From: RH-AL1 sp965198495 | Lineage (GTDB): Bacteria; Pseudomonadota; Alphaproteobacteria; Rhizobiales; Beijerinckiaceae | Reading direction: 5' to 3' | Assembly: GCA_965198495.1 (NCBI GenBank) | Contig: CBDAPL010000001.1 | Span: 1,116,001-1,180,000 of the forward strand | Length of the DNA stretch: 64,000 nt | Shown: positions 34,874 to 43,874 of the stretch, piece after piece | Layout: each line of letters opens with the position of its first letter | How positions within the stretch are numbered: the first letter of the stretch is position 1 | Position numbers and translations under genes: made by a program | Notes under the pieces: model-generated | The model's input: only the letters and a program-made list of their open reading frames with translations | Database searches by the model: none | What the model was told of the DNA's origin: nothing

Positions 34874-37105
34874 ATGTATTCCAAGACATCAGAGTCGCAC
34901 GCTCTCCCGCCGGTTGAGCAGCCGCTCGCCTCGCGTCGCGCCATCCTCCGCGGCTCGGCCGCCGGCGGCCTCGTCCTCGGCCTCACCCTCGTCTCGGGCC
35001 GCGGCTTCGCGGCGGACGGTTCGCCCGGCGGCGGCAAGGCCGTCTCGCTCGCCGCCAGCGGCGCGCCGCCAGAGCCCAACGCCTTCGTGCGCATCGCGCC
35101 CGACAACACGGTGACGGTGATCGTCAAGCACCTCGACATGGGGCAGGGCAACACCACGGGCCTGCCGACGATCGTCGCCGAGGAGCTCGACGCCGACTGG
35201 TCGCAGATGCGCTTCGCTTTCGCGCCCGCCGACGCCAAGCTCTACGCCAACCTTGCCTTCGGCATCCAGGGCACCGGCGGCTCCACCGCCGTCAACAACA
35301 GCTGGGACCAGCTGCGTCAGGCCGGCGCCGCCGCGCGCGCCATGCTGGTGCAGGCCGCCGTCGACGCCTGGAAGGTGCCGGCCGACGAGGTTGTCGTGTC
35401 GAAGGGCGTGCTGACCCATAAGTCTGGCAAGCGCGCCACCTTCGGCGATCTCGCCGAGGCGGCGGCGAAGGAGCCGGTGCCCGACAGCGTCAAGCTGAAG
35501 GACCCCAAGGACTTCTCGCTGATCGGCACGAAGATCCATCGCATCGACTACATCGTGAAAACCGATGGCTCGGCCAAGTACGCGCTCGACGTGCGGCGAC
35601 CCAACATGCTGACGGCGGTCATGACGCGGCCCCCGCGCTTCGGCGCCGGGCTGACGAGCGTCGACGACAAGGACGCGCGTGCCGTGAAGGGCGTTGTCGA
35701 CGTCGTCGTGGTGCCTCAAGGCGTCGCCGTGCTGGCCGAGAACACCTACGCCGCCCGCAAAGGCCGCGACGCCCTCAAGATCACCTGGAACGACGCCGGC
35801 GAGGCGCGCTCCAGCGCTGACATGCTCGCCGACTATCGCAAGGCGGCGCAGTCGCAGGGCGCCGTGGCGGCGAAGAAGGGCTCGGCGGAGGACACGTTGA
35901 AGTCGGCTGCCAAGGTCGTCGAGGTGGAGTTCACCTTTCCCTTCCTCGCGCATGCGCCGCTGGAGCCCTTGAACTGCACGGTCGAGAAGGCGGCGGACGG
36001 CTCGTACGACTTCTTCGCCGGCGCGCAGTTCCAGACGATCGAGCAGATGGTCGCGGCCAAGTACCTCGGCACCACGCCTGACAAGGTCCGCATCCACACC
36101 ATGTGGGCCGGCGGCTCTTTCGGCCGGCGCGCCACGCCGGACGCCGACTATTTCGGCGAGACGGCGGCGATCATGGCGAAGACGGACGGCAAGCGCCCGG
36201 TGCACCTCGTCTACACGCGCGAGGACGAGATGAAGGGCGGCCGCTACCGGCCGATGTTCACCCACAAGATCCGGGCGGCGCTCGACCCCAAGGGCGGCAT
36301 CGCCGCCTGGCAGCACCGGCTGGTCGGCACGTCGTTCATGAAGGGCACGGCCTTCGCACCCGTCATGGTCAAGAACGGCGTCGATGCCACCGCCGTCGAG
36401 GGCGTCTCCGACATGCCCTACGCCATACCCAACCTGCTGGTGGACTGGCACGACGCGCCGACGCCGATCACCACGCTGTGGTGGCGCTCGGTCGGCCACA
36501 GCCATACGGCGCAGGCCGTCGAGGTGATGGTGGACGAACTCGCCCATGCCGCCGGGCAGGACCCGGTAACCTTCCGTCTCGCCATGCTGCAGGACCACCC
36601 GCGCCACGTCGGCGTCCTCAAGCTGGCGGCGGAAAAGGCCAACTTCGGAGAGAAGCTGGCCGCCGGCAAGGGCCGCGGCGTCGCCGTGCACGAGAGCTTC
36701 AAGACCTTCGTCGCCATGGTGGCGGACGTCACGGTGAACGGGGCCGACGTGAAGGTCGATCGGGTCGTGGTGGCGGTGGATTGCGGCATCCCGGTCAATC
36801 CGGACGTGATCAAGGCGCAGATGGAAGGTGGCGTCGGCTACGGCCTTGGCGCCGCGCTGCGCAACCAGATCACCTTCAAGAACGGCGAGGTGGAACAGTC
36901 CAACTTCGACACCTACCTGCCGCTGCGAATGAGCGACATGCCGGTCGTGGAGGTCTACATCATACCCTCCAAGGAGAAGCCGACGGGTGTCGGCGAGCCT
37001 GGCGTGCCGCCGGTCGCGCCGGCGGTTTCGAACGCGATCTTCGCCGCCACGGGCAAGCGCTTGCGTTCGTTGCCTTTCGATTTCGAGAGCCTAAAGGCAA
37101 GCTGA
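34874..37105 (+). CDS. iorB: Tat-exported molybdenum hydroxylase large subunit, IorB-type
   Basis: A 743-residue molybdopterin enzyme of the aldehyde-dehydrogenase/isoquinoline-oxidoreductase group. A twin-arginine signal lies at residues 20-45 (SRRAILRGSAAGGLVLGL), so the complex with IorA is carried folded to the periplasm. The molybdopterin-binding domains follow (NTVTVIVKHLDMGQGNTTGL, FAFAPADAKLYANLAFGIQG, WAGGSFGRRATPDADYFGE), and GVGEPGVPPVAPAVSNAIFA near the end holds the catalytic glutamate. Start ATG 34874 follows GAGGAGG. The substrate, an N-heterocycle or an aldehyde, cannot be told. The family needs MCD-type molybdopterin; no cofactor gene is nearby. Confidence 0.9.
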   Translation: MYSKTSESHALPPVEQPLASRRAILRGSAAGGLVLGLTLVSGRGFAADGSPGGGKAVSLAASGAPPEPNAFVRIAPDNTVTVIVKHLDMGQGNTTGLPTIVAEELDADWSQMRFAFAPADAKLYANLAFGIQGTGGSTAVNNSWDQLRQAGAAARAMLVQAAVDAWKVPADEVVVSKGVLTHKSGKRATFGDLAEAAAKEPVPDSVKLKDPKDFSLIGTKIHRIDYIVKTDGSAKYALDVRRPNMLTAVMTRPPRFGAGLTSVDDKDARAVKGVVDVVVVPQGVAVLAENTYAARKGRDALKITWNDAGEARSSADMLADYRKAAQSQGAVAAKKGSAEDTLKSAAKVVEVEFTFPFLAHAPLEPLNCTVEKAADGSYDFFAGAQFQTIEQMVAAKYLGTTPDKVRIHTMWAGGSFGRRATPDADYFGETAAIMAKTDGKRPVHLVYTREDEMKGGRYRPMFTHKIRAALDPKGGIAAWQHRLVGTSFMKGTAFAPVMVKNGVDATAVEGVSDMPYAIPNLLVDWHDAPTPITTLWWRSVGHSHTAQAVEVMVDELAHAAGQDPVTFRLAMLQDHPRHVGVLKLAAEKANFGEKLAAGKGRGVAVHESFKTFVAMVADVTVNGADVKVDRVVVAVDCGIPVNPDVIKAQMEGGVGYGLGAALRNQITFKNGEVEQSNFDTYLPLRMSDMPVVEVYIIPSKEKPTGVGEPGVPPVAPAVSNAIFAATGKRLRSLPFDFESLKAS

Positions 37106-37280
37106 CGACTGGGGCCTACTCGCTCCGGCGGACCGAAGTCCCACGCGCCGCAAGGCGCGTGGGTCCATGCCCTCCGTTCGGCCACATCGAATGTTCGCGC
37201 ACGGTCTCGGTGATGCCTCCAATAGGAAACTCCACCTCAACCCACGATCAGCCGAATGCCGGAGACAGCGCGCACAACAT

Positions 37281-37706
37281 GTGACGAGCGTGCGTGTCCT
37301 CGCCATCCTCGGCATGTCTATGCTGCCGGCCCTCGCGCCGTCGCTCGCCGGCGCGAGAGTGGTGACCTCGTACTATTCAGACCAGATCATCATCACGACC
37401 GACGAGACGTGGGACGGCCCGGTCGATACGCCGCCGCAGGTCGGTCCCGCTCTTGCCCGCTGCTGGCATCCGCCGCGAGCGGGCGATCAGGTGACGGTCC
37501 AGCTCAGCTTCCGTCGCGACGGAGCCGTCTTCGGCAGCCCACGTATCAACTTCTCGCACGCGGCCGGCGGTCCGACGGCAGACACCGCGTTGCGGACGTC
37601 GATCCTGGCGGCGGTGTCGTCGTGCACGCCGCTACCCTTCACGCCGAGGCTCGGCGCGAACATCGCGGGTCAGGTCTTCGTCGTCCGGTTCATCGCACCG
37701 CGCTGA
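37281..37706 (+). CDS. Small secreted protein with TonB/TolA C-terminal-like domain
   Basis: A 141-residue protein from GTG 37281 with a signal peptide (RVLAILGMSMLPALAPSLAGA). The mature part has one cysteine pair (RCWHPP and SSCTPLPF) and the pattern 'ltVqlsfrrDGavfG.P.i.......A.......v..CtPLPftp.lg..iaG..f.vrFi', which resembles the small periplasmic TonB-C/TolA-C-like proteins common in alphaproteobacteria. It ends 8 bases from the convergent metallophosphoesterase gene. Function is unknown; envelope binding is a guess. An upstream ATG at 37167 would remove the signal peptide from the N-terminus, so the GTG is preferred. Confidence 0.6.
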   Translation: MTSVRVLAILGMSMLPALAPSLAGARVVTSYYSDQIIITTDETWDGPVDTPPQVGPALARCWHPPRAGDQVTVQLSFRRDGAVFGSPRINFSHAAGGPTADTALRTSILAAVSSCTPLPFTPRLGANIAGQVFVVRFIAPR

Positions 37707-37714
37707 ACCGTCAC

Positions 37715-38794
37715 CTACGTCCCGCACAGCGTGATGCGCGTCAGCTCCGATGGGCGGCCGAGGCGCAGCGCGAAGCCCGGCCATAGCGCGGTGCCGTTGC
37801 TTACGTAGAGCGTCATGCTACCCACGTCGTAGCGACCGGACACGAACCCGCCGTTGCCGCGCGCGACGAGCCGGTCCAGGCCGCGGATCATCCCGCCGTG
37901 GGTATGTCCCGACAGCTGAAGGGCGACATCCCGAGCGGCCGCGCGCCGCGCCTCCCTGGGCTGATGGTCGAGGAGGATGACGGGAACGCCCGCCGGCGCC
38001 CCGCTCAAGGCGGTGGCCAGATCCGGCCCGGGAAGACCGGCGTGGGCCGCCGACGCGTCGGTGACGCCGGCGACGACCAAGCGATCCCCGTCACGGTCGA
38101 TGGTCGCGTGACCGTTCGCAAGCACGCGCATCCCCATGGCCGCGTAATGACGCATCCATTCCCGGTAGTCGAAGAAATACTCGTGGTTGCCCGGGATGAC
38201 GAAGACGCCGTCCTTCGCGCGCAGGTCGCGCAGCGGTTCGATGTCGGCGCGCCGCATCCCTAGGCTCCCGTCGATCAGGTCGCCGGTGACGACGATGAGG
38301 TCGACGCCAAGCGCGTTGGACCGGTCGACGACGGCGCGTGCCCACGCGGCGGGAAAAAGGCGGCTGATGTGGAGGTCGCTCAGCTGCAGCATCGTGTAGC
38401 CCTCGAAACGCGGGGGCAAACCGGGGATGCGGACCGCGACCTCCCTGAGGGGCGGAACGCGAACGGCCTGATGCACGCCGATGGTCGCCAGGAGGCCGGC
38501 GGTCGTGCCGATCGCGTAGCGGACGGCGTCCGGAACATGCACGGCGCCACCTCGGAGCGCCATCGCGGCAAGCGTCGCCGTGTCGAGCGCCACCTGCAGC
38601 ATCGCGAGGAAAGCGATCGCGCCGAACGCCCAATTGAAGAGGATGACGATCGGGCGCGGAAATTCCGGCGAGAACACCGAGCCGGACGAGAGCCGGCTCC
38701 ACAGGTGATATTGCGAGAAGAAGAGCAGGAGGATCGCGCCGACGCCCTTTACCGCCAACGGTTGCGACAGGGGCCAAAGGAACCGGGCGATCAC
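37715..38794 (-). CDS. Membrane-anchored metallophosphoesterase (YaeI-like)
   Basis: A 359-residue protein starting at GTG 38794. The first 115 residues contain three or four membrane helices (GVGAILLLFFSQYHLW, IVILFNWAFGAIAFLAML, AIGTTAGLLATIGVHQAV). The cytoplasm- or periplasm-facing domain is a calcineurin-like phosphoesterase with the metal ligands in order: QLSDLHI, VVTGDLIDG, GNHEYF, LLDHQP and LSGHTHGGM. Family members hydrolyse phosphodiesters, some of them lipid-linked (YaeI, LpxG-like). The exact substrate is unknown. The gene is convergent with the small secreted protein gene. Confidence 0.85.
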   Translation of the reverse strand: MIARFLWPLSQPLAVKGVGAILLLFFSQYHLWSRLSSGSVFSPEFPRPIVILFNWAFGAIAFLAMLQVALDTATLAAMALRGGAVHVPDAVRYAIGTTAGLLATIGVHQAVRVPPLREVAVRIPGLPPRFEGYTMLQLSDLHISRLFPAAWARAVVDRSNALGVDLIVVTGDLIDGSLGMRRADIEPLRDLRAKDGVFVIPGNHEYFFDYREWMRHYAAMGMRVLANGHATIDRDGDRLVVAGVTDASAAHAGLPGPDLATALSGAPAGVPVILLDHQPREARRAAARDVALQLSGHTHGGMIRGLDRLVARGNGGFVSGRYDVGSMTLYVSNGTALWPGFALRLGRPSELTRITLCGT

Positions 38795-39131
38795 CAGAAG
38801 ACAGGGCAGAGTGACGACAAGGCGAAAGATGAGGATCGCTCCCGGTAATGCGATTTACGAGGCCGATCTCCGCCCAATGAGCACTCGTATCGCCAGTAGA
38901 GGTGAGAGCTTATCTCGTGGGAGACCCCGATCGTGTCGCTGGATCCGGGCGCGAAGCAAACTGGCTGCCCGCTCAGGCCGGGCCGATCCGCCGGGTGTTC
39001 AGGTTGACATCGTCATCCTTGCGCGCCGACACGCGCCCTTCCACCGCCTCCGGTTTGTAATGAGCGCGTCAGCTCTGCGCCACCTTCTGCCAGTCGAGGC
39101 AGGCCAGTCTCGAATTTGCGACGTCGCTAGC
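38795..39131. other. Intergenic region, no gene seen
   Basis: About 340 bases upstream of the metallophosphoesterase gene and downstream of the metallothionein gene. Frames are open through it but without family resemblance. It should hold the phosphoesterase promoter. Confidence 0.5.
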
Positions 39132-39296
39132 CTAACCGTGGCAGGCGCAGCCGTTATGTTCGCAACCTGCGTGGTCAACGTGTCCGGTCGCGCACTCTTC
39201 GCAGCAGAACGCCTTGCCGTCCTTCATCGTGGCCTTGTCGGTCGAGACCTTGCAGACGCAATCGTCGCAGGCGCATTTCACGGTCTCGCTAGCCAT
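39132..39296 (-). CDS. Bacterial metallothionein (SmtA/BmtA family)
   Basis: A 54-residue protein found by reading the minus strand. It has ten cysteines and four C-terminal histidines: CACDDCVC at 8-15, FCCEEC at 30-35, then GHVDHAGCEHNGCACHG, which matches the bacterial SmtA/BmtA plan of CxCxxCxC, CCxxC and CxHxxCxC. Such proteins chelate zinc, cadmium or copper in the cytosol. ATG 39296 lies 2 bases after the arsR-type stop, with GGAAGGA inside the end of that gene as ribosome site, so the two genes form an operon. The operator found upstream of the regulator should make the pair metal-inducible. Confidence 0.92.
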   Translation of the reverse strand: MASETVKCACDDCVCKVSTDKATMKDGKAFCCEECATGHVDHAGCEHNGCACHG

Positions 39297-39298
39297 TT

Positions 39299-39643
39299 TC
39301 AGATCCTTCCATCGTCATCGATTGGCGGCTCGACGGGGCGCCGATGTTCATGCGGTTCGGTAAGGTGGGCGATCATGTTCTGCAGGACTTCGCGGACATG
39401 CATGTCGTCGATGGCGTAGAGAACGTGTCGGCCATCCTTTTCGGCTTTTAGCATGCGACCGAACCGAAGCAGTCTGAGATGATGAGATGTCGATGTCTGC
39501 GACATCGCCAGCTCCTCGCTCAGCTCGCCGACGCTCCGTCCTCGGTCCAGGCAGGCCAGCACCAGCCGCAAGCGGTTCGGCTCGCCCAACAGTCGGAACG
39601 TGTCGGTTAGTTCCGCAATATTGTCCTTAGAAAGATCGACCAT
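39299..39643 (-). CDS. smtB: SmtB/ArsR-type zinc-sensing repressor
   Basis: A 114-residue winged-helix repressor. The recognition region is LAMSQTSTSHHLRLLRFGRM (46-64). The alpha-5 metal site of SmtB-type zinc sensors is complete: Asp80, His82, His93 and Glu96, with the same spacing as SmtB Asp104, His106, His117 and His/Glu120. There is no ELCVCDL-type arsenic or cadmium site. Metal binding should release it from the palindrome at 39656-39679, just ahead of its start codon, inducing itself and the metallothionein gene behind it. The symbol denotes the family type. Confidence 0.87.
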   Translation of the reverse strand: MVDLSKDNIAELTDTFRLLGEPNRLRLVLACLDRGRSVGELSEELAMSQTSTSHHLRLLRFGRMLKAEKDGRHVLYAIDDMHVREVLQNMIAHLTEPHEHRRPVEPPIDDDGRI

Positions 39644-39655
39644 CCAACCATACGT

Positions 39656-39679
39656 ATGAACATATAGTCATATGTTCAT
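39656..39679. promoter_or_regulatory. SmtB/ArsR-type operator
   Basis: A perfect inverted repeat: ATGAACATAT, four bases AGTC, then ATATGTTCAT. It contains the TGAACA...TGTTCA core of known SmtB-family operators and lies 13 bases upstream of the regulator's ATG, where binding would block transcription of the regulator-metallothionein operon. Confidence 0.85.
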
Positions 39680-39835
39680 GAAACAAGTGCGCGGGCAAGC
39701 TCTTTCTCGTGAGGCGCAGGCGAAAGCCGACATTGTCGGTTTGGAAGCGCGGGGATCATTGTCGTCCAACCGTTTCGCGGCGCAGCAGCGTGATGTCCCG
39801 CGTCTCGAAGTCGGCCGTGTCCGCGGGAAAGCGCC

Positions 39836-40609
39836 TTATTTCGCAACGAAGGCCTTCTCGATGACGAAATGTGCCGCCTCTCCGTGGTTGCCCTCCTCGA
39901 AGCCGCGCGCACTCAGGAGTTCGCTGGCTTCCGCGATCATGTCGGGGCTGCCGCACATCATGAACCGATCGTGGACGCTATCCATGGGAGGAAGCCCCAC
40001 CGCCTCGAACAACCTGCCCGATTTCATCAGGTCCGTGATGCGGCCGTTGTTGCGGAACGGTTCGCGCGTAACGGTCGGATGGTAGATCAGCTGCGCGCGC
40101 ACCAGCGCGCCGATGAGCTCATCGTTGGGGAGCGTCTCGCCGATCAGGTCGCCGTAGGCGAGCTCCGGGACCGTTCGGCACCCGTGCACAAGGATCACCT
40201 TCTCGAAGCGGTCGTAGGTCTCGGGATCCTTGATGATCGAGATGAACGGCGCCACGCCCGTGCCCGTGCCGAGCAGGTAGAGGTTGCGTCCGGCGAGCAG
40301 ATTGTCGATGACGAGCGTCCCAGTGGGCTTGCGTCCGACGAGGATCTCGTCGCCCACCGCGAGGTGCTGGAGGTGCGAGGTCAGCGGCCCATCCGGGACC
40401 TTGATGGAGAAAAACTCGAGACCGTCCTCGTAATTGGCGCTCACGACGCTGTAGGCGCGCAGAAGCGGCCGCCCGTCCCTCTCGAGTCCGATCATCGTGA
40501 ACTCGCCGTTGCGAAAGCGGAAAGACGGGTCGCGCGTCGTCTTGAAGCTGAAGAGGGTGTCGGTCCAATGATGCACATCGGTGACGCGTTCCTGGCTTGT
40601 CTTGCCCAT
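39836..40609 (-). CDS. fpr: Ferredoxin--NADP+ reductase
   Basis: A 257-residue flavoenzyme of the bacterial FPR type (normal length about 257). RAYSVVSANYEDGLEFFSIK (about residues 50-69) is the FAD-binding RxYS region, GTGTGVAPF (about 114-122) the pyrophosphate loop, and the short C-terminus ending FVAK is typical of the subclass found in alphaproteobacteria. It exchanges electrons between NADPH and ferredoxin or flavodoxin in the cytosol, and takes part in oxidative-stress defence. Its neighbours are an unrelated ABC transporter operon 70 bases upstream and the divergent metallothionein operon. A ferredoxin partner is encoded at 46182 and a dead fdxA lies at 45036. Confidence 0.92.
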   Translation of the reverse strand: MGKTSQERVTDVHHWTDTLFSFKTTRDPSFRFRNGEFTMIGLERDGRPLLRAYSVVSANYEDGLEFFSIKVPDGPLTSHLQHLAVGDEILVGRKPTGTLVIDNLLAGRNLYLLGTGTGVAPFISIIKDPETYDRFEKVILVHGCRTVPELAYGDLIGETLPNDELIGALVRAQLIYHPTVTREPFRNNGRITDLMKSGRLFEAVGLPPMDSVHDRFMMCGSPDMIAEASELLSARGFEEGNHGEAAHFVIEKAFVAK

Positions 40610-40682
40610 TGTCGGAGGTTCCGGATCTCGAGGTTTGAGGTCGACCAGTCGGACGGTCCGGCAGGCCGAGGGGGTGACCCGC

Positions 40683-41591
40683 TCAAACGACCTGGGAAAG
40701 GTCGCGGCCGTTGAGGTTGACGCAGAAGCCCTGCAGCGCGTCCGCGTTCACCTCGCCGCCCATAGCCTTCAGGCTCTCGTCGCGGATGAGGGACATCAGG
40801 CCACGGCGCAGTCCGAGGAACTCGGACGAGAGCGTGACCGAGGCCTCGCGCGGCCGAGGCAGCGGGACCAGGATCTCCGCCTTGATGCGCCCCGGACGGG
40901 CGGTCATCACGTAGACGCGGTCCGACAGGAAGATCGCCTCGTCGATGTCGTGGGTCACGAACAGGACCGACGTCTTCAGCTGCTGCCACATGTTGAGGAG
41001 GATCTGCTGCATGATCGTGCGCGTCTGCGCGTCGAGGGCGCCGAACGGCTCGTCGAGGAGCAGAATGCGCGGACCCGTGGCGAGCGCCCGTACGATGCCG
41101 ACCCTCTGCTTCATTCCACCCGAGAGCTTGTCGGGGTAGTGGTTCTCGAACGCCGAGAGGCCGGCGAGCCCGAGCAAGGTCCGGGCGGCGACCTGCCGTT
41201 GGCTGCGACCCATTCCACGCATCTTGAGGCCGAACTCGACGTTCTGCCGGACCGTCTTCCAGGGGAACAGCGAATATTGTTGGAAGACGACGCCGCGCTC
41301 AGCGCTCGGCCCCTTGACCGGCTCGCCATCGACGAGCACCGATCCGGCGGTTGGTTTGAGGAAGCCGGCGAGCGCGTTCAACAACGTCGACTTCCCGCAT
41401 CCCGAAGGACCGATGATGGAGACGAATTCGCCGGGCGCCACGCTCAGGGAGACGTTGGTGACGGCCTGAACCGCACCCTCCATGGTCGCGAAGCTCAGGC
41501 CGAAGTCGTCGACCTTGATCTCGCCCTTGGCCGGCGGCGCCGCCGCGGAGGCCGCCAAGAGCGAGCCGCTCTCCGAAACCGCGGGTCTCAT
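40683..41591 (-). CDS. ABC transporter ATPase, nitrate/sulfonate/taurine type
   Basis: A 302-residue ATPase of the SsuB/TauB/NrtD class. Walker A is GPSGCGKST, the Q-loop VVFQQYSLFPW, the signature LSGGMKQRVGIVRAL, Walker B ILLLDEPFGALD and the H-loop VTHD. An N-terminal extension of about 25 residues and a C-terminal tail after RPREASVTLSSEF are as usual in this class. ATG 41591 overlaps the permease stop (ATGA). It energises uptake together with the permease at 41588 and the binding protein at 42459. The order binding protein, permease, ATPase is the normal one. Confidence 0.88.
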   Translation of the reverse strand: MRPAVSESGSLLAASAAAPPAKGEIKVDDFGLSFATMEGAVQAVTNVSLSVAPGEFVSIIGPSGCGKSTLLNALAGFLKPTAGSVLVDGEPVKGPSAERGVVFQQYSLFPWKTVRQNVEFGLKMRGMGRSQRQVAARTLLGLAGLSAFENHYPDKLSGGMKQRVGIVRALATGPRILLLDEPFGALDAQTRTIMQQILLNMWQQLKTSVLFVTHDIDEAIFLSDRVYVMTARPGRIKAEILVPLPRPREASVTLSSEFLGLRRGLMSLIRDESLKAMGGEVNADALQGFCVNLNGRDLSQVV

Positions 41592-42454
41592 CGGGCGTTC
41601 CTCCACGGCATGAACAGACTTCCGATCGCGTTGATGATCCAGCTCGAAAGCAGTCCGAGGAGCCCGATGGTGATCATGCCGAGCGCGATATCGTCGTACT
41701 GAACGAGCGAATATGCCTGCCAGGTGAAGTACCCGATCCCGAACTGGCCGGAGATCATCTCCGCGGCGATCAGCGAAACCCAGGCGACGCCCATGCCAAT
41801 CGTCAGGCCGGTGAAGATCTGGGGCAGCGACGACGGGAGATAGACCTCTCGGAAGACGGCGGACTCTTTGGCGCCAAGCGAGCGGGCGGCGCGCACCAGC
41901 ACCGGATCGACAGTCGCCATTCCATGTAGCGTGTTGAGGAGGATGGGGAAGAAGGAGCCGATGAAGGTGATGAAGACGATCGATTCCTCGTTCGTCGGCC
42001 AGAGCATGATCGCCATCGGCACCCAGGCGATGGCCGGGATCGGACGCAGGATCTCGGAGATCGGGAATACGACTTCCCTGAGGATCTCGAAGCGACCCAT
42101 CAGCAGGCCAAGGGGGATCGCCAGCAGGGCCGCCAGTGCGAAGCCGAACACGATACGGCGGCAGCTCATGAAGACGTTTGTTCCGAAATCCGCACTGTGC
42201 AGCGCCCGGCCCGCGCTTGCGAGCACATCCGTCGGCGTCGGCACGTTCACGAACCGCACGTAGAGGTCGAGATGGTTTGCCGTAAGCGTTTCCCAGATGG
42301 CGATGAAGACGGCGATCGAGACGAGCGCGAGGACGCCGGCGCGCATGCGCGTCCGGTTCAGCAGCAGCCATCGCCGCCACCGTGCCTGCACCGGCGGCAG
42401 GTCCTTCGATGCGGGTATCGATTCCAGCGCGGAAGACAAGACGTAGGACTTCAT
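41588..42454 (-). CDS. ABC transporter permease, nitrate/sulfonate/taurine type
   Basis: A 288-residue membrane protein with six predicted helices. The EAA loop, which contacts the ATPase, is LVRAARSLGAKESAVFREVYLP, and AWVSLIAAEMISGQFGIGYF is a signature of SsuC/TauC/NrtB permeases. The start was set at ATG 42454 (MKSYVLSSALE), 5 bases after the binding-protein gene. The substrate depends on the partner at 42459 and cannot be read from this protein. Confidence 0.87.
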   Translation of the reverse strand: MKSYVLSSALESIPASKDLPPVQARWRRWLLLNRTRMRAGVLALVSIAVFIAIWETLTANHLDLYVRFVNVPTPTDVLASAGRALHSADFGTNVFMSCRRIVFGFALAALLAIPLGLLMGRFEILREVVFPISEILRPIPAIAWVPMAIMLWPTNEESIVFITFIGSFFPILLNTLHGMATVDPVLVRAARSLGAKESAVFREVYLPSSLPQIFTGLTIGMGVAWVSLIAAEMISGQFGIGYFTWQAYSLVQYDDIALGMITIGLLGLLSSWIINAIGSLFMPWRNAR

Positions 42455-42458
42455 GAGG

Positions 42459-43874
42459 TCAGCCCTTTGTTTTGATGGCCTTGAGCGCATCCTCGAAGGA
42501 GATCACGCTGCCGCCGGTCTTGGCGGCGTACGCTTCGGCGTCCTCCTTCAGCAGGAAGGGGACGACATCCTTTCTCCCGTCCAGCGCGTAGAACGCCTCC
42601 CGCGCGAAGAGCTTGATGCCTCGCGCATGATCGAAGAGATAGGCGACGTCGATCGCCTTGCCGTCCGCCAACATTTTGTTGTAGGCGCCGAGCGTGCAGG
42701 CCGGGCTCGAGTACGGGAGGATGGCGCCGCCTTTCACCCAGATCTCTCCCGCCTCGCGCGGATGCGCGATGTCCGCGTCGCAGAAGGCGTCGTGGCCGGC
42801 GACCTCGTAGTTCGCCGTGCTGGCGACCTGCTTGTCGTAGTCGAGGCCCCGCTCCGCGTAGACCTTGCGGACGAAGCCGTCGTCGACCCAGGCGCCGACG
42901 TCGAACGTCTTCACGCGCCCCAACGTCTGAAGCACCTTGACGTCCTCGCGGGCGGCGTCGATGAGCGCCGGCTTGATCGTCGGATCGAGGGTCATGATGC
43001 CGCCCGGTCCAAGGAAGATGTAGACGACTTCCTTGTCCGTGCCGGTCCACGCGGCGATCTGTTCGGCGGCCCGCTTCGGATCGGCCTTGATCCAGGCATT
43101 GGCGTCGAGGAGCGCCTTCAGGTAGGCGTCGATGATCTCCGGGTATTTCTGCGCGAAGTCCGTCCGGACGGCGACGCCGTGCCAGGTTGGAAGGCCGGTC
43201 TGCACGCCGTCGTAGATCTTGCGCGCGAACCCGCGGAACGGCAGCAGCTCCGCGAACGGGACGAAGTCGGCATGCGCGTCGATCTTCTGTTCCTGTAGGT
43301 TGGTCGCGCCGACCTCAGGAGTCTGGCTGACGAGCCTGAAGTAGTCGTTTGTCAAACCTTCCTTCTGCATGGCCTTGAGGATCATGCCGTGCGCGGCCGA
43401 CCCGAAGGGAACGCTGAGCGTCTTGCCCTTCAAGTCCTTCAAGCTGAAGTAAGGGGAGGCGCGGTTGACGACGACGCCGTTGCCGGAGCCGTAGATGTTG
43501 TAGGCGGCGATCGCGATCAGCTGCGAGTGGCTCTGTGGGTTGTTCTGGAAGGTGTAGCCGTTGACGATCAGCGGATAGTCGCCCATCGCCCCGATCTGCA
43601 ACTTGTCCGCCATCATACCGTTGGTGATCGGCGGACCCGACGTGAAGTTCTGCCACGTGACCTCGATCCTGCTCGAAGCGTACTTACCGGTCTTCGGGAG
43701 ATATTTGTCGAGGAGACCGAGCTTGCGGATGACGACGCCGGCGGAAGCCGTGTTCGTGGTCGTGTCTTGGGTGCCGATCCCTAGGGAGATAGTTTCGGCG
43801 GCCGCGAGCCGGGGCATCGCGGCGAGCAGGCATGCCGCGCTCGCGGCGTATCGAAGCGATCGAACGATGCTCAT
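42459..43874 (-). CDS. ABC substrate-binding protein with C-terminal NosL-like domain
   Basis: A 471-residue secreted protein. Residues 1-26 are a Sec signal (ending LAAAE). Residues 27-345 are an NMT1/TauA-type binding protein (VVIRKLGLLDKYLPKTGKYA, IGAMGDYPLIVNGYTF, TLSVPFGSAAHGMILKAM). The last 120 residues, from HDAFCDADIAHPREAGEIWV to SVISFEDALKAI, are extra: they resemble the copper-binding NosL fold, with CDADIAHP, IDVAYLFDHARGIKLFAREAFYAL and the 'edAeayaaktGGsvisFedal' ending. So the protein seems to join ligand capture with a metal- or thiol-binding module. It opens a three-gene operon, about 140 bases after a Crp/Fnr gene. Confidence 0.8.
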   Translation of the reverse strand: MSIVRSLRYAASAACLLAAMPRLAAAETISLGIGTQDTTTNTASAGVVIRKLGLLDKYLPKTGKYASSRIEVTWQNFTSGPPITNGMMADKLQIGAMGDYPLIVNGYTFQNNPQSHSQLIAIAAYNIYGSGNGVVVNRASPYFSLKDLKGKTLSVPFGSAAHGMILKAMQKEGLTNDYFRLVSQTPEVGATNLQEQKIDAHADFVPFAELLPFRGFARKIYDGVQTGLPTWHGVAVRTDFAQKYPEIIDAYLKALLDANAWIKADPKRAAEQIAAWTGTDKEVVYIFLGPGGIMTLDPTIKPALIDAAREDVKVLQTLGRVKTFDVGAWVDDGFVRKVYAERGLDYDKQVASTANYEVAGHDAFCDADIAHPREAGEIWVKGGAILPYSSPACTLGAYNKMLADGKAIDVAYLFDHARGIKLFAREAFYALDGRKDVVPFLLKEDAEAYAAKTGGSVISFEDALKAIKTKG

